Source: a virus
Reading direction: 5' to 3' (one strand)
Virus record (IMG/VR): IMGVR_UViG_3300017770_000052
Span: 1 to 37,232 of that record
DNA length: 37,232 nucleotides
The notes beneath the pieces were generated by a model, which was given only the letters and a program-made list of their open reading frames with translations, had not been told where the DNA came from and made no database searches. Position 1 is the first letter of the stretch. Each line of letters starts with the position of its first letter. Position numbers and translations under genes: made by a program. Positions 31,162 through 37,232 of the stretch are shown here, piece after piece.

Positions 31162-31565
31162 TAGTGTTTTCTCTTTAGCTTCTCCCTTTCTCTTTTTAGC
31201 TGCTCTTGAGATTGGTTAATAGCCCTCGACTCTAAGTAAGTTAGAATCTCTATAAACAATTCTGTATCGTCTATGCCATGATGCTCCATTAAATATGGTA
31301 GCAATGAATAATCTTTTCCTAGATAGCCTATATCAGCTACAATTTTATCTCCTAGCACAGCGAAAGTATTCATTGCTTGTACTACTATAGTAGGAAAATC
31401 CTCCCAGTCGGGAGGTATTTCGTCTTCTTTAGGTTCTTGACCTAACTGCTCACACATTGTAAAATAACGCTCTCGCGTCATTTTAGATTCACTATTTTTG
31501 AAGTACCTGTCCAGCCGGTTTAGTAGTTCCTCCTTTTCCTTTTGAACGAAAGTTGTCCAAATCAA
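31161..31565 (-). CDS. Tail assembly chaperone, second frame (gpT-like)
   Basis: The 134-aa frame overlaps the end of the first chaperone frame by 74 bases, in the +1 (or -2) phase. The product, read from TTG 31565, contains an acidic alpha-helical part (CEQLGQEPKEDEIPPDW) and a basic C-terminus (QEQLKREREKLKRKH). A TAG lies two codons before the TTG, so the frame cannot extend upstream. It could be made by ribosomal frameshift from the first frame (AAA-G at the two SKGKG lysines would allow +1 re-pairing to AAG). It could also start at the TTG itself, with GAGG 6 bases upstream. Position just before the tape measure is diagnostic of the G/GT chaperone pair. Confidence 0.78.
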   Translation of the reverse strand: MIWTTFVQKEKEELLNRLDRYFKNSESKMTRERYFTMCEQLGQEPKEDEIPPDWEDFPTIVVQAMNTFAVLGDKIVADIGYLGKDYSLLPYLMEHHGIDDTELFIEILTYLESRAINQSQEQLKREREKLKRKH

Positions 31566-31941
31566 AGGCTACCTCATTAAGCCATGTATCAAATTCTGCT
31601 GACGAAGATACTAGAGTTTCTGCGTTATCCTCGGAATAGTCTAGCTCTTTTGCAGGATCTTGTCCATCAATATCTACTAGTAATAATGTCTCCAGGTGAG
31701 CGAGAGACAATCCCTTCCAGTTTTTGATAACTGCTTTAGAGAACTCTGTAACAAACTTCTCTTCATCAATTTCTTCTACTGCTTGTCGAGTCTTACGATC
31801 GAACTTAGTAGTAGTACATTTTTTGCGTAAACCTGTTAGCTCTTTTCGGGAGAGGTTTGCTACCTCTACTTCAAAACCTTTAAGACCAGGAAAGTCAACC
31901 CAAACTGCTTTGGTATCGACCATTAATTTTTTTAAATCCAT
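31492..31941 (-). CDS. Tail assembly chaperone, first frame (gpG-like)
   Basis: The 149-aa product starts MDLKKLMVDTKAVWVDFPGL and has an acidic alpha/beta body. It ends NFRSKGKGGTTKPAGQVLQK. It lies between tail tube genes and the tape measure, the fixed place of the chaperone that coats the tape measure before tube polymerisation. The ribosome-binding site AAGGAA lies 7 bases before the ATG. The family is too diverse for sequence recognition alone, so the call depends on position, length and the overlapping second frame. Confidence 0.75.
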   Translation of the reverse strand: MDLKKLMVDTKAVWVDFPGLKGFEVEVANLSRKELTGLRKKCTTTKFDRKTRQAVEEIDEEKFVTEFSKAVIKNWKGLSLAHLETLLLVDIDGQDPAKELDYSEDNAETLVSSSAEFDTWLNEVAFDLDNFRSKGKGGTTKPAGQVLQK

Positions 31942-31974
31942 TGTTGTTCCTTATATGTTGTTAAGTTAAAAATA

Positions 31975-33462
31975 TTACCAAGTTAGTTTAATTACATCTC
32001 CTAAACTTGAGGGGTTAGCATTCATTTTCCAGTCATAAGATTGTGTAAACACATCACTAACAGTATTTCTATTTGTGAAGGTACAATCTGTTAGATTAAA
32101 TCTGAAACCTTGAGAAGAGCTTGCGCCTGCTTCTATGACTACAGGTACTCCTGTTTTCCACTGCTGAACATCACTATTGAAGTTACTAAGCACATACTGT
32201 CCAACGGAGCCAGATAAAATACGTTTTTCGAGAGTAAACTTAGAGGGGTACATTGAAGTAGCAGCATTTGTTACATTCAATGCATCATTGACGGTTTGAT
32301 AAGGAGTCCACTTTATATCATTTTGTAACTCAACAGAAACCTTATAAAGTCCTTCTGTAAAAGCTACGGAGTCTATGGTTGCCGACAGGTGCTCAACACG
32401 TTGAAATGTGCGACTGCCTGAACGAGAAACCCTGCCTACAGTAGGTAGTGCGACTCCTCTCGATAATCTAGATGCTTCTCCTGATATTGTCAATTTGAGA
32501 TTCTCTAATTTCTCAATTACGAATGTCCCATTTGTTGCAACACAGTTGTCTAGCCTATAGTTATCGTTTGGTAATTTTATATGTAAAGTAAAAGTATCTA
32601 AAGTATTTGTACCTGTTTTGTAGTTTACTAATAAACTAAAAACAGTGTCTAAGTCTGCTTGTGTTAAAGCAGGTATTGTAAACTCAAAATTAGCAGGATT
32701 CGCCTTTTTAATGTTTGAAGCTGCGTGCATTTTATGTTGTTCATGCAAAGTTTTTTGAGTATACGTTTTATCTGTAAATGTTTGACTAAAACTTATATCT
32801 TCCGAAACATCTAATCTTAAAGGGTAATTATTGTTACCTATAGTTTGATTAGTATAAATTCTTAAATCGGAACCTGCTTGTCCTGACCACGGTGTTCTGT
32901 GTGCAGCTATACTACCCTGTCCTGCGACTGCTAAGAAGCCTTCTAACCAGCCTCCCTCATTGCCGCCTGTCCACTGACTATAAGAACCATCACTACAAAT
33001 TTCGCTAATTACAAGTCGATTATCTATCCAAAGTTTAGCCGTTCCATTTGGAGGATCGAATTCCCACGCAACCGTATGCATTTTATCATCGAACTCTGGA
33101 ATATCTGCTATAGGAATTCTCTTATAAATTCTGTCATCATTAGTAAAATCTGTATTTAATGTTCCTGTACCCGTTCTGAGCATTAAGAATCTTGTACCAG
33201 AAATAAGAGTCTGACCAATCCAAGTACCGTATCCAGCTCCACCATGCTCAAAAATAACCTCATGATCATTCGAGAACGTAGAGGGTAAAACTACTTCTCC
33301 AGCAAATAGTGTTTTTACGTGCTCATTTGCTCCTGAAAAAGCTCCACTGTTACTTTTTGACGTATTCGGAGCCAGAGTTTCAGATACAGTCATGCCACTT
33401 TCAACAGGGTAAGTTGTTGAAAGATAAACTTCTGCCTGTTTTAAAAAATTATAAGTAGCCAT
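31975..33462 (-). CDS. Tail protein with LamG/concanavalin-like domain
   Basis: The 495-aa product has an N-terminal part (about residues 45-225) reminiscent of the LamG beta-sandwich: FAGEVVLPSTF, FEHGGAGYGTWIGQTL, HTVAWEFDPPNGTAKLWIDN and SDLRIYTNQTIG. A second part (about 225-495) resembles tail-tube-like beta proteins, with NLKLTISGEASRLSRG and FRFNLTDCTFTNRNTV. It lies between tail tube and chaperones, so it is probably a tail-surface or second tube-type protein. The LamG domain suggests carbohydrate binding. The ribosome-binding site CGGAGA lies 5 bases from the ATG. Promoter P4 and a terminator hairpin lie just upstream. Confidence 0.68.
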   Translation of the reverse strand: MATYNFLKQAEVYLSTTYPVESGMTVSETLAPNTSKSNSGAFSGANEHVKTLFAGEVVLPSTFSNDHEVIFEHGGAGYGTWIGQTLISGTRFLMLRTGTGTLNTDFTNDDRIYKRIPIADIPEFDDKMHTVAWEFDPPNGTAKLWIDNRLVISEICSDGSYSQWTGGNEGGWLEGFLAVAGQGSIAAHRTPWSGQAGSDLRIYTNQTIGNNNYPLRLDVSEDISFSQTFTDKTYTQKTLHEQHKMHAASNIKKANPANFEFTIPALTQADLDTVFSLLVNYKTGTNTLDTFTLHIKLPNDNYRLDNCVATNGTFVIEKLENLKLTISGEASRLSRGVALPTVGRVSRSGSRTFQRVEHLSATIDSVAFTEGLYKVSVELQNDIKWTPYQTVNDALNVTNAATSMYPSKFTLEKRILSGSVGQYVLSNFNSDVQQWKTGVPVVIEAGASSSQGFRFNLTDCTFTNRNTVSDVFTQSYDWKMNANPSSLGDVIKLTW

Positions 33463-33477
33463 TTTTCTCCGGATAAT

Positions 33478-33503
33478 AAAAGGGGCTCGAAAAAGAGCCC
33501 CTT
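33478..33503 (-). terminator. Terminator hairpin in the leader of the LamG-like gene
   Basis: On the - strand AAGGGGCTC (complement of 33495-33503) pairs with GAGCCCCTT (complement of 33480-33488) over a 6-base loop, followed by TTATTAT. The stem is 9 bp. It lies downstream of promoter P4 and upstream of the LamG-like gene, so it could end tail-tube transcripts and also attenuate P4. Confidence 0.75.
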
Positions 33504-33522
33504 CTAACTTTTTCTATTTCAT

Positions 33523-33551
33523 AGTATAGTCGAAATGACCTCCTATGTCAA
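33523..33551 (-). promoter_or_regulatory. Sigma70-type promoter P4
   Basis: On the - strand TTGACA (33546-33551) and TATACT (33523-33528) are separated by 17 bases, with AAAAAAAGTT upstream. The expected start is near 33516. It lies in the 114-base gap between tail tube and LamG-like genes and is followed after about 13 bases by the terminator hairpin. Confidence 0.8.
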
Positions 33552-33576
33552 GAACTTTTTTTACGTAGCTGTTGCC

Positions 33577-34869
33577 TTACACATCTCTACCGAAGTACTT
33601 AATAGTAACTTCGTCGGTCTTATCAATCGCGCTAGGTAATGCGTGGAACGCAGTTTCTAGAGAAATTACATCGTCAATAGAGTGAGAAGGTAGCTCAAGG
33701 TGACAGTCTAGCATAGTCATTTCAACTCTAGGCAAGTTCGGGGTAGTACCGCCAATGGCAAACACTAAACGATGATTGTTTGTAACTGTAGTGGTATCGC
33801 CAACTAAGTCTTCAAACAACTCTGCACTTGAATCAGTTTCGTTGTTTAAGTAGCAAGTGAAGCTACCTGATACTGAACGTGAACCCGTAACGTGGCCAAT
33901 AGGCTGATTAACTTGTCCGAGAGTTTCTGGAGTAAGGAAAGTAATGTTGTTAGTAATAGTGATGTTACCACCAGTTAATACTAAACCGTACTCAGATTCT
34001 AGAGCTGCTTTACCTGTGCCGGTACCTGAGGCAGTAGTAGAGTTTGCAACAAACTCAACGCCTATAGCACCCGAAGAGGCTCCAATAGCAGTCCAGTTAG
34101 TGTCTCCAACTTCTGTAATTTTGTAACGCTTACCAGATACAGGTTGGTTAGCTGCATTAATTAGTGCAGCAGTACCATACTTACCAGCAGTAAGAGTGGT
34201 TAGTCGATTACGAATAAAGTTGTTTGATGCATTAATACCTTCATAAACAGTAGCTGTAGGAACTGTAGTACCTTCATCACTAATAAGTGAACCCATTCCT
34301 GACCAGTTGATAGTAGCAATACCATCAATATCAAAGTCTGCGGCTGCTTCGTTTACAACACAATCGCTTATCTTATAAACTGTTTTGGTATCATTTGCTC
34401 CACCCATTGCAAAATAGATATTTGCAGTGCCTAAAGTACTTTTGTTAGATTGTCCAAAGTCAATATCGCCAGAAGTACCGCTATGTGAAATATAGGCAGT
34501 TCCGCCCGCTTGATCTTTAAACTCGTTACCTTGATAGTGTGCAGGACCTGCCATTAGTGCCCAAAGAACTTCTTCTACCCCGTGATGATCGCCATCCACT
34601 CCGGAAGCTGCTCCAGCTCCTGTACCTGTTGAGGTAAAAGGACGCATGTAAGTAGAGAAACTCCACTCTGCAGGTGCGAATGAGTCAGTAAACATTCGTC
34701 GTCCACGACGGCTTGAACCGCCTGTACCTGACATTTCGGACAGAGTTACCTCTGACGCGTTTGTTGCTTGTGAGAATGAAAATCCATCAAGAACAGGTAA
34801 CTCCCAAATTGAGGAACCTATCTCGATAAAGACTTTGGTATCTCTGCTAAAATATAATTGATCAGCCAT
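33577..34869 (-). CDS. Major tail tube protein
   Basis: The 430-aa product starts MADQLYFSRDTKVFIEIGSS and has the beta-rich pattern of siphovirus tube proteins: WELPVLDGFSFSQATNASEV near the start, QPIGHVTGSRSVSGSFTCYL, and near the end PNLPRVEMTMLDCHLELPSH and VTIKYFGRDV. Residues about 245-285 carry an extra module (YKITEVGDTNWTAIGASSGA ending GTGTG) that recurs in many phage structural proteins as a surface insertion. AGGAGA lies 7 bases from the ATG. It is flanked by tail terminator and chaperone genes as expected. No tail sheath gene precedes it. Confidence 0.85.
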   Translation of the reverse strand: MADQLYFSRDTKVFIEIGSSIWELPVLDGFSFSQATNASEVTLSEMSGTGGSSRRGRRMFTDSFAPAEWSFSTYMRPFTSTGTGAGAASGVDGDHHGVEEVLWALMAGPAHYQGNEFKDQAGGTAYISHSGTSGDIDFGQSNKSTLGTANIYFAMGGANDTKTVYKISDCVVNEAAADFDIDGIATINWSGMGSLISDEGTTVPTATVYEGINASNNFIRNRLTTLTAGKYGTAALINAANQPVSGKRYKITEVGDTNWTAIGASSGAIGVEFVANSTTASGTGTGKAALESEYGLVLTGGNITITNNITFLTPETLGQVNQPIGHVTGSRSVSGSFTCYLNNETDSSAELFEDLVGDTTTVTNNHRLVFAIGGTTPNLPRVEMTMLDCHLELPSHSIDDVISLETAFHALPSAIDKTDEVTIKYFGRDV

Positions 34870-34932
34870 AGTTAATCTCCTATGTTATCTTGAAAAGGCT
34901 AGGACGTGAACGTTTGCTCGTGCCTGCATTTT

Positions 34933-35385
34933 CTAGTATCGAACCTCTATAAGAATCTCACCGACTCCTAAAGGTTCAAGTACACCTTCGTCAGTATCTA
35001 CACTGACTATTGTGATTTGTTGTGTGTATTGAGTCGTTTGAGTACGATCTAAATACGGTAATCGAGAGTTATCCTCTAATACGGTTTCAACGTCTTCCAG
35101 TAGCTCATCCAAAGCTTCTACAGAATCTTCCGCTTGGACATAGCATCTTAGCGTAATAGAAAGGAATCTGTCTTTATAACCTCCGGCTTGGTACTCTCGT
35201 GTCTCCGAGCCAGCATTTAGGTGAATTGCAGGAAACTCCTCCACCTCATCCCAAAATTTTAGTCGAGGAGAAACATTTTCATTTACATCAGATAGAAATG
35301 CTCCTGCCCCGTTTATATTTTTTAACTGGTCGACAAGTGCATTAACAATACCTAGTCTTCGTGTCGTGAATGCTCTTGTTCCCAT
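34933..35385 (-). CDS. Tail terminator / minor tail protein (gpU-like)
   Basis: The 150-aa product starts MGTRAFTTRRLGIVNALVDQ and has the alpha/beta order of gpU-type proteins: an N-terminal helix, FPAIHLNAGSETREY, a strand LSITLRCYVQAED, the helix DSVEALDELLEDVETVLED, then strands ITIVSVDTDEG and GEILIEVRY. It caps the tail tube and joins it to the head. AGGAG lies 6 bases from the ATG, and the stop is 64 bases from the tail tube gene. Location between the gp10-like neck protein and the tube supports the call. Confidence 0.78.
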   Translation of the reverse strand: MGTRAFTTRRLGIVNALVDQLKNINGAGAFLSDVNENVSPRLKFWDEVEEFPAIHLNAGSETREYQAGGYKDRFLSITLRCYVQAEDSVEALDELLEDVETVLEDNSRLPYLDRTQTTQYTQQITIVSVDTDEGVLEPLGVGEILIEVRY

Positions 35386-36761
35386 TATACTCTCCTAGTA
35401 TAGAATCTTCCGATTGCGAACTGTGCCGCTAATTCTCGTATAGATCTGTCAATTAGTTCTCGAGGATCTCTATCCCCATTTGCCCAGGGTGAAGAACCTG
35501 CTCCATCTTCAAACACTTGATAAGGGTTCCTTTGATAAGTATATCCAATACTAGGAAATCCTTTAGGAGTTTTACTTACATCAGTCAACTGTACGCTAGA
35601 TGCAAATCTTCCTGTTCTATTCTCAAGTGCAGGGCTTCTCATATTTTTTCTAACGGTTGCAGGCAACTGCTTGTTCATCATCGCTATAATTTGAAGCATA
35701 CTAGGACCACTACTTTGGGCCTTTTTTCTTCTTCTATTTCTAGTCTTTGTTGCTACCGCCGCTGTTCCTACTAGTTTAGTTGTTTTATTGCCTATAGTAG
35801 GCTTTACTGTTTTTTTGGCAGGTTGCTTACTAGACTTTTTACTTTTTGTATTTTTCGCACTTACTGTAGCTCCTTTTACTTTTTTAAAAGGGTCCAATAC
35901 TGCTTTTCTTGTTTCCTTAATTTTCTTTGTTTTTAAGGAATCTGAGCCTTGTACGTTCTCTAGGTCTGCTTCTGCTAAATACTTCTTTATCTTTTTTCTT
36001 AAATCTTTACTACGCAAACCTTGTTTAGCGCCTCTTGATCTATTTGAACTTGACGACTCTATCTTTATAATAATAGTATCTAAGTCATCAATTTTTTGTA
36101 TTTCTAAATTAACCCCTAGAGCTTTGTTCATTGCATCTAGTACTTTCTTTCTTTCCGCTTCCGAGGCAGTCTCGCCTTTAGTATTCATAGAGGACATAAT
36201 AGAAGCAGTTTTAGTATCTAAGAATCTTTCAAATACTCCTGCATTTTTATCGTGTCCCGCATCAAAAAAGTGCATTATAGATGATTTTTCAGCACCTGAC
36301 TTAGTTTTTATAGTATCTAAGTCTTTATGATTTCTAAAGTAGTCTTGCATATCTGTAAAGTATTTATTCATTACCTGTCTATAGGCAAACTTTACTCTTG
36401 TGAACGCAGGATAAGGAAGAACCGCATCCAAGTGGGTAGGTACAGGAACATCCGTATGTGCATCAAAAACTACTGTAGTTTTACCTCCAGGTCTTTTTAG
36501 ACTATGTCCTGCTATACCTTCCAACTGACTGTGCAACTCTGCGGCTGCTATATCTACCAAACTTTTTATGTGTTCTTTATCTGCACTGTTTAAGGTCATA
36601 CCCTGACCCTTGCTTAACTGTATAAGAGTCTCATTTAGCAAAGTTCTTTTGTGAAATACAAAAGTATGAGGGGCTCTATTTAACTCCTTTCTATAATCAG
36701 AGTATCTACTTAATTCTGCATCTAAGCGTTCTATAAAAGTTGTTAGATTACTTTTTGCCAT
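35385..36761 (-). CDS. HK97 gp10-like neck protein with long basic linker
   Basis: The 458-aa product has a C-terminal part (about residues 355-458) with ALENRTGRFASSVQLTDV and QRNPYQVFEDGAGSSP, as in HK97-gp10-like neck proteins (normally about 150 aa). The N-terminal 250 residues are helical, with SADKEHIKSLVDIAAAELH and an FDAHTDVPVP segment not recognised. Between them residues about 250-345 are extremely Lys/Arg-rich (KSKKSSKQPAKKTVKPT, RNRRRKK), like a histone-H1-type tail. Its ATG shares a base with the connector gene's stop. The role is the head-tail interface. Confidence 0.72.
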   Translation of the reverse strand: MAKSNLTTFIERLDAELSRYSDYRKELNRAPHTFVFHKRTLLNETLIQLSKGQGMTLNSADKEHIKSLVDIAAAELHSQLEGIAGHSLKRPGGKTTVVFDAHTDVPVPTHLDAVLPYPAFTRVKFAYRQVMNKYFTDMQDYFRNHKDLDTIKTKSGAEKSSIMHFFDAGHDKNAGVFERFLDTKTASIMSSMNTKGETASEAERKKVLDAMNKALGVNLEIQKIDDLDTIIIKIESSSSNRSRGAKQGLRSKDLRKKIKKYLAEADLENVQGSDSLKTKKIKETRKAVLDPFKKVKGATVSAKNTKSKKSSKQPAKKTVKPTIGNKTTKLVGTAAVATKTRNRRRKKAQSSGPSMLQIIAMMNKQLPATVRKNMRSPALENRTGRFASSVQLTDVSKTPKGFPSIGYTYQRNPYQVFEDGAGSSPWANGDRDPRELIDRSIRELAAQFAIGRFYTRRV

Positions 36762-37232
36762 TAAAAGTTCTTATACAGGTCCAGAACACGCTTAATATGG
36801 TCAGGAAACGCTACGTTGTTTCTCTGACTTGAAGAAGCACTATTTTGGATGCTTGCACCTGCTATAGTCTGGCGAGCTTTGTGCTCGTCTTTCATATAGT
36901 AAGTAATCAAATCAATAACTGCTAATTGTAAGTCTGCGGGACACTCTGCGTATCCGGCTTTATAAGTAACTTTTACGCTTGCAGGGCCTGTAGGCCACAA
37001 CTTCTTTCCACCAGAAGTAGTTACTCTGTAAATACTGTCTGTACTTGAATCTACGTAGTACTCAGTAGCGGGAACAGTAGTATAGCTTGAAGAAAAATCA
37101 GTTCTCTCCTCTACAGATACTATTGACACTACTGGGGCTTCTGTTAATTGAACAAGATTAGTTCCCCAATTAACACTGAATTCTTCTATTTTATTAGTAG
37201 CGTAGAAATCTACTATGCTGTTTCCACAGTAA
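36761..37232 (-). CDS. Head-tail connector protein (gp6-like), N-terminus outside the window
   Basis: From the window edge the frame reads YCGNSIVDFYATNKIEEFSV, then NWGTNLVQLTEAPVVSIVSV, without a stop, and continues to TAA at 36761-36763. A GTG at 37127-37129 could be called as start, but the upstream residues have the usual connector character (hydrophobic strands, then L-EAPV-SI-SV). So the true start lies beyond position 37232. The visible part is 157 aa. The segment YKAGYAECPADLQLAVIDLI is the typical gp6-like helix start (GY-CP-DL-AI). It forms a ring under the portal, ahead of the neck and tail terminator proteins encoded next. Confidence 0.8.
   Translation of the reverse strand, partial: YCGNSIVDFYATNKIEEFSVNWGTNLVQLTEAPVVSIVSVEERTDFSSSYTTVPATEYYVDSSTDSIYRVTTSGGKKLWPTGPASVKVTYKAGYAECPADLQLAVIDLITYYMKDEHKARQTIAGASIQNSASSSQRNNVAFPDHIKRVLDLYKNF

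Overview
The window is a segment of a tailed double-stranded DNA phage genome, most likely a long non-contractile-tailed (siphovirus-like) phage of a Gram-negative, probably marine or aquatic bacterium. A contiguous late block holds head-tail connector, neck, tail terminator, tail tube, overlapping tail chaperones, tape measure, distal-tail-like and J-like tip genes. No tail sheath gene is seen. The PhoH-type ATPase and B12-dependent ribonucleotide reductase fit an aquatic phage, but the host cannot be named from this sequence. No integrase, repressor, tRNA, insertion sequence or CRISPR array was seen.

Layout. Positions 41-9483 (+ strand) are the replication, recombination and nucleotide module: PhoH-like ATPase, UvsW-like helicase, an unknown protein, a gp32-like ssDNA-binding protein, the Mre11/Rad50-type pair (T4 gp47/gp46-like), a 56-aa small ORF, an Hjc-like PDDEXK nuclease, a FEN-type 5' exonuclease, a class II ribonucleotide reductase and an unknown protein. 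A strong intrinsic terminator at 9490-9512 separates this from the rest, which is all on the - strand. Read in its own direction (from 37232 down), that strand encodes the connector (running off the window edge), a gp10-like neck protein with a very basic linker, the tail terminator, the tail tube, a LamG-like tail protein, two chaperone frames, the tape measure, a distal tail protein and a 2116-aa J-like tip protein with a 153-triplet collagen domain. Next come a 2-oxoglutarate oxygenase and a GT-B/capsule-type glycosyltransferase, four fibre or baseplate accessory proteins, a 1512-aa Thr-rich repeat protein, a 45-aa coiled-coil protein, a second GT-B-like protein and a last unknown protein.

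Expression. Four sites read TTGACA-17 bp-TATAAT (one has TATACT). One is in the + module and three are in the - module. Two of them share 19 identical bases including the -35 box. This suggests that both early and late genes use the host primary sigma factor. One promoter stands immediately before the oxygenase/glycosyltransferase pair and has a 9-bp dyad over its -10 box. Another lies upstream of a terminator hairpin within its own leader.

Most interesting region: 9497-21368. A collagen-like tip fibre dominated by Gly-Pro-Thr triplets and a giant protein with Thr at about every second residue share the region with a 2-oxoglutarate oxygenase and two glycosyltransferase-like genes. The oxygenase and one of the glycosyltransferases form a separately promoted two-gene unit. 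My inference is a phage-encoded system that hydroxylates and/or glycosylates its own tail fibres. The sequence supports the gene neighbourhood and the motifs, but not the chemistry. There is no stretch of more than 300 bases without a gene.
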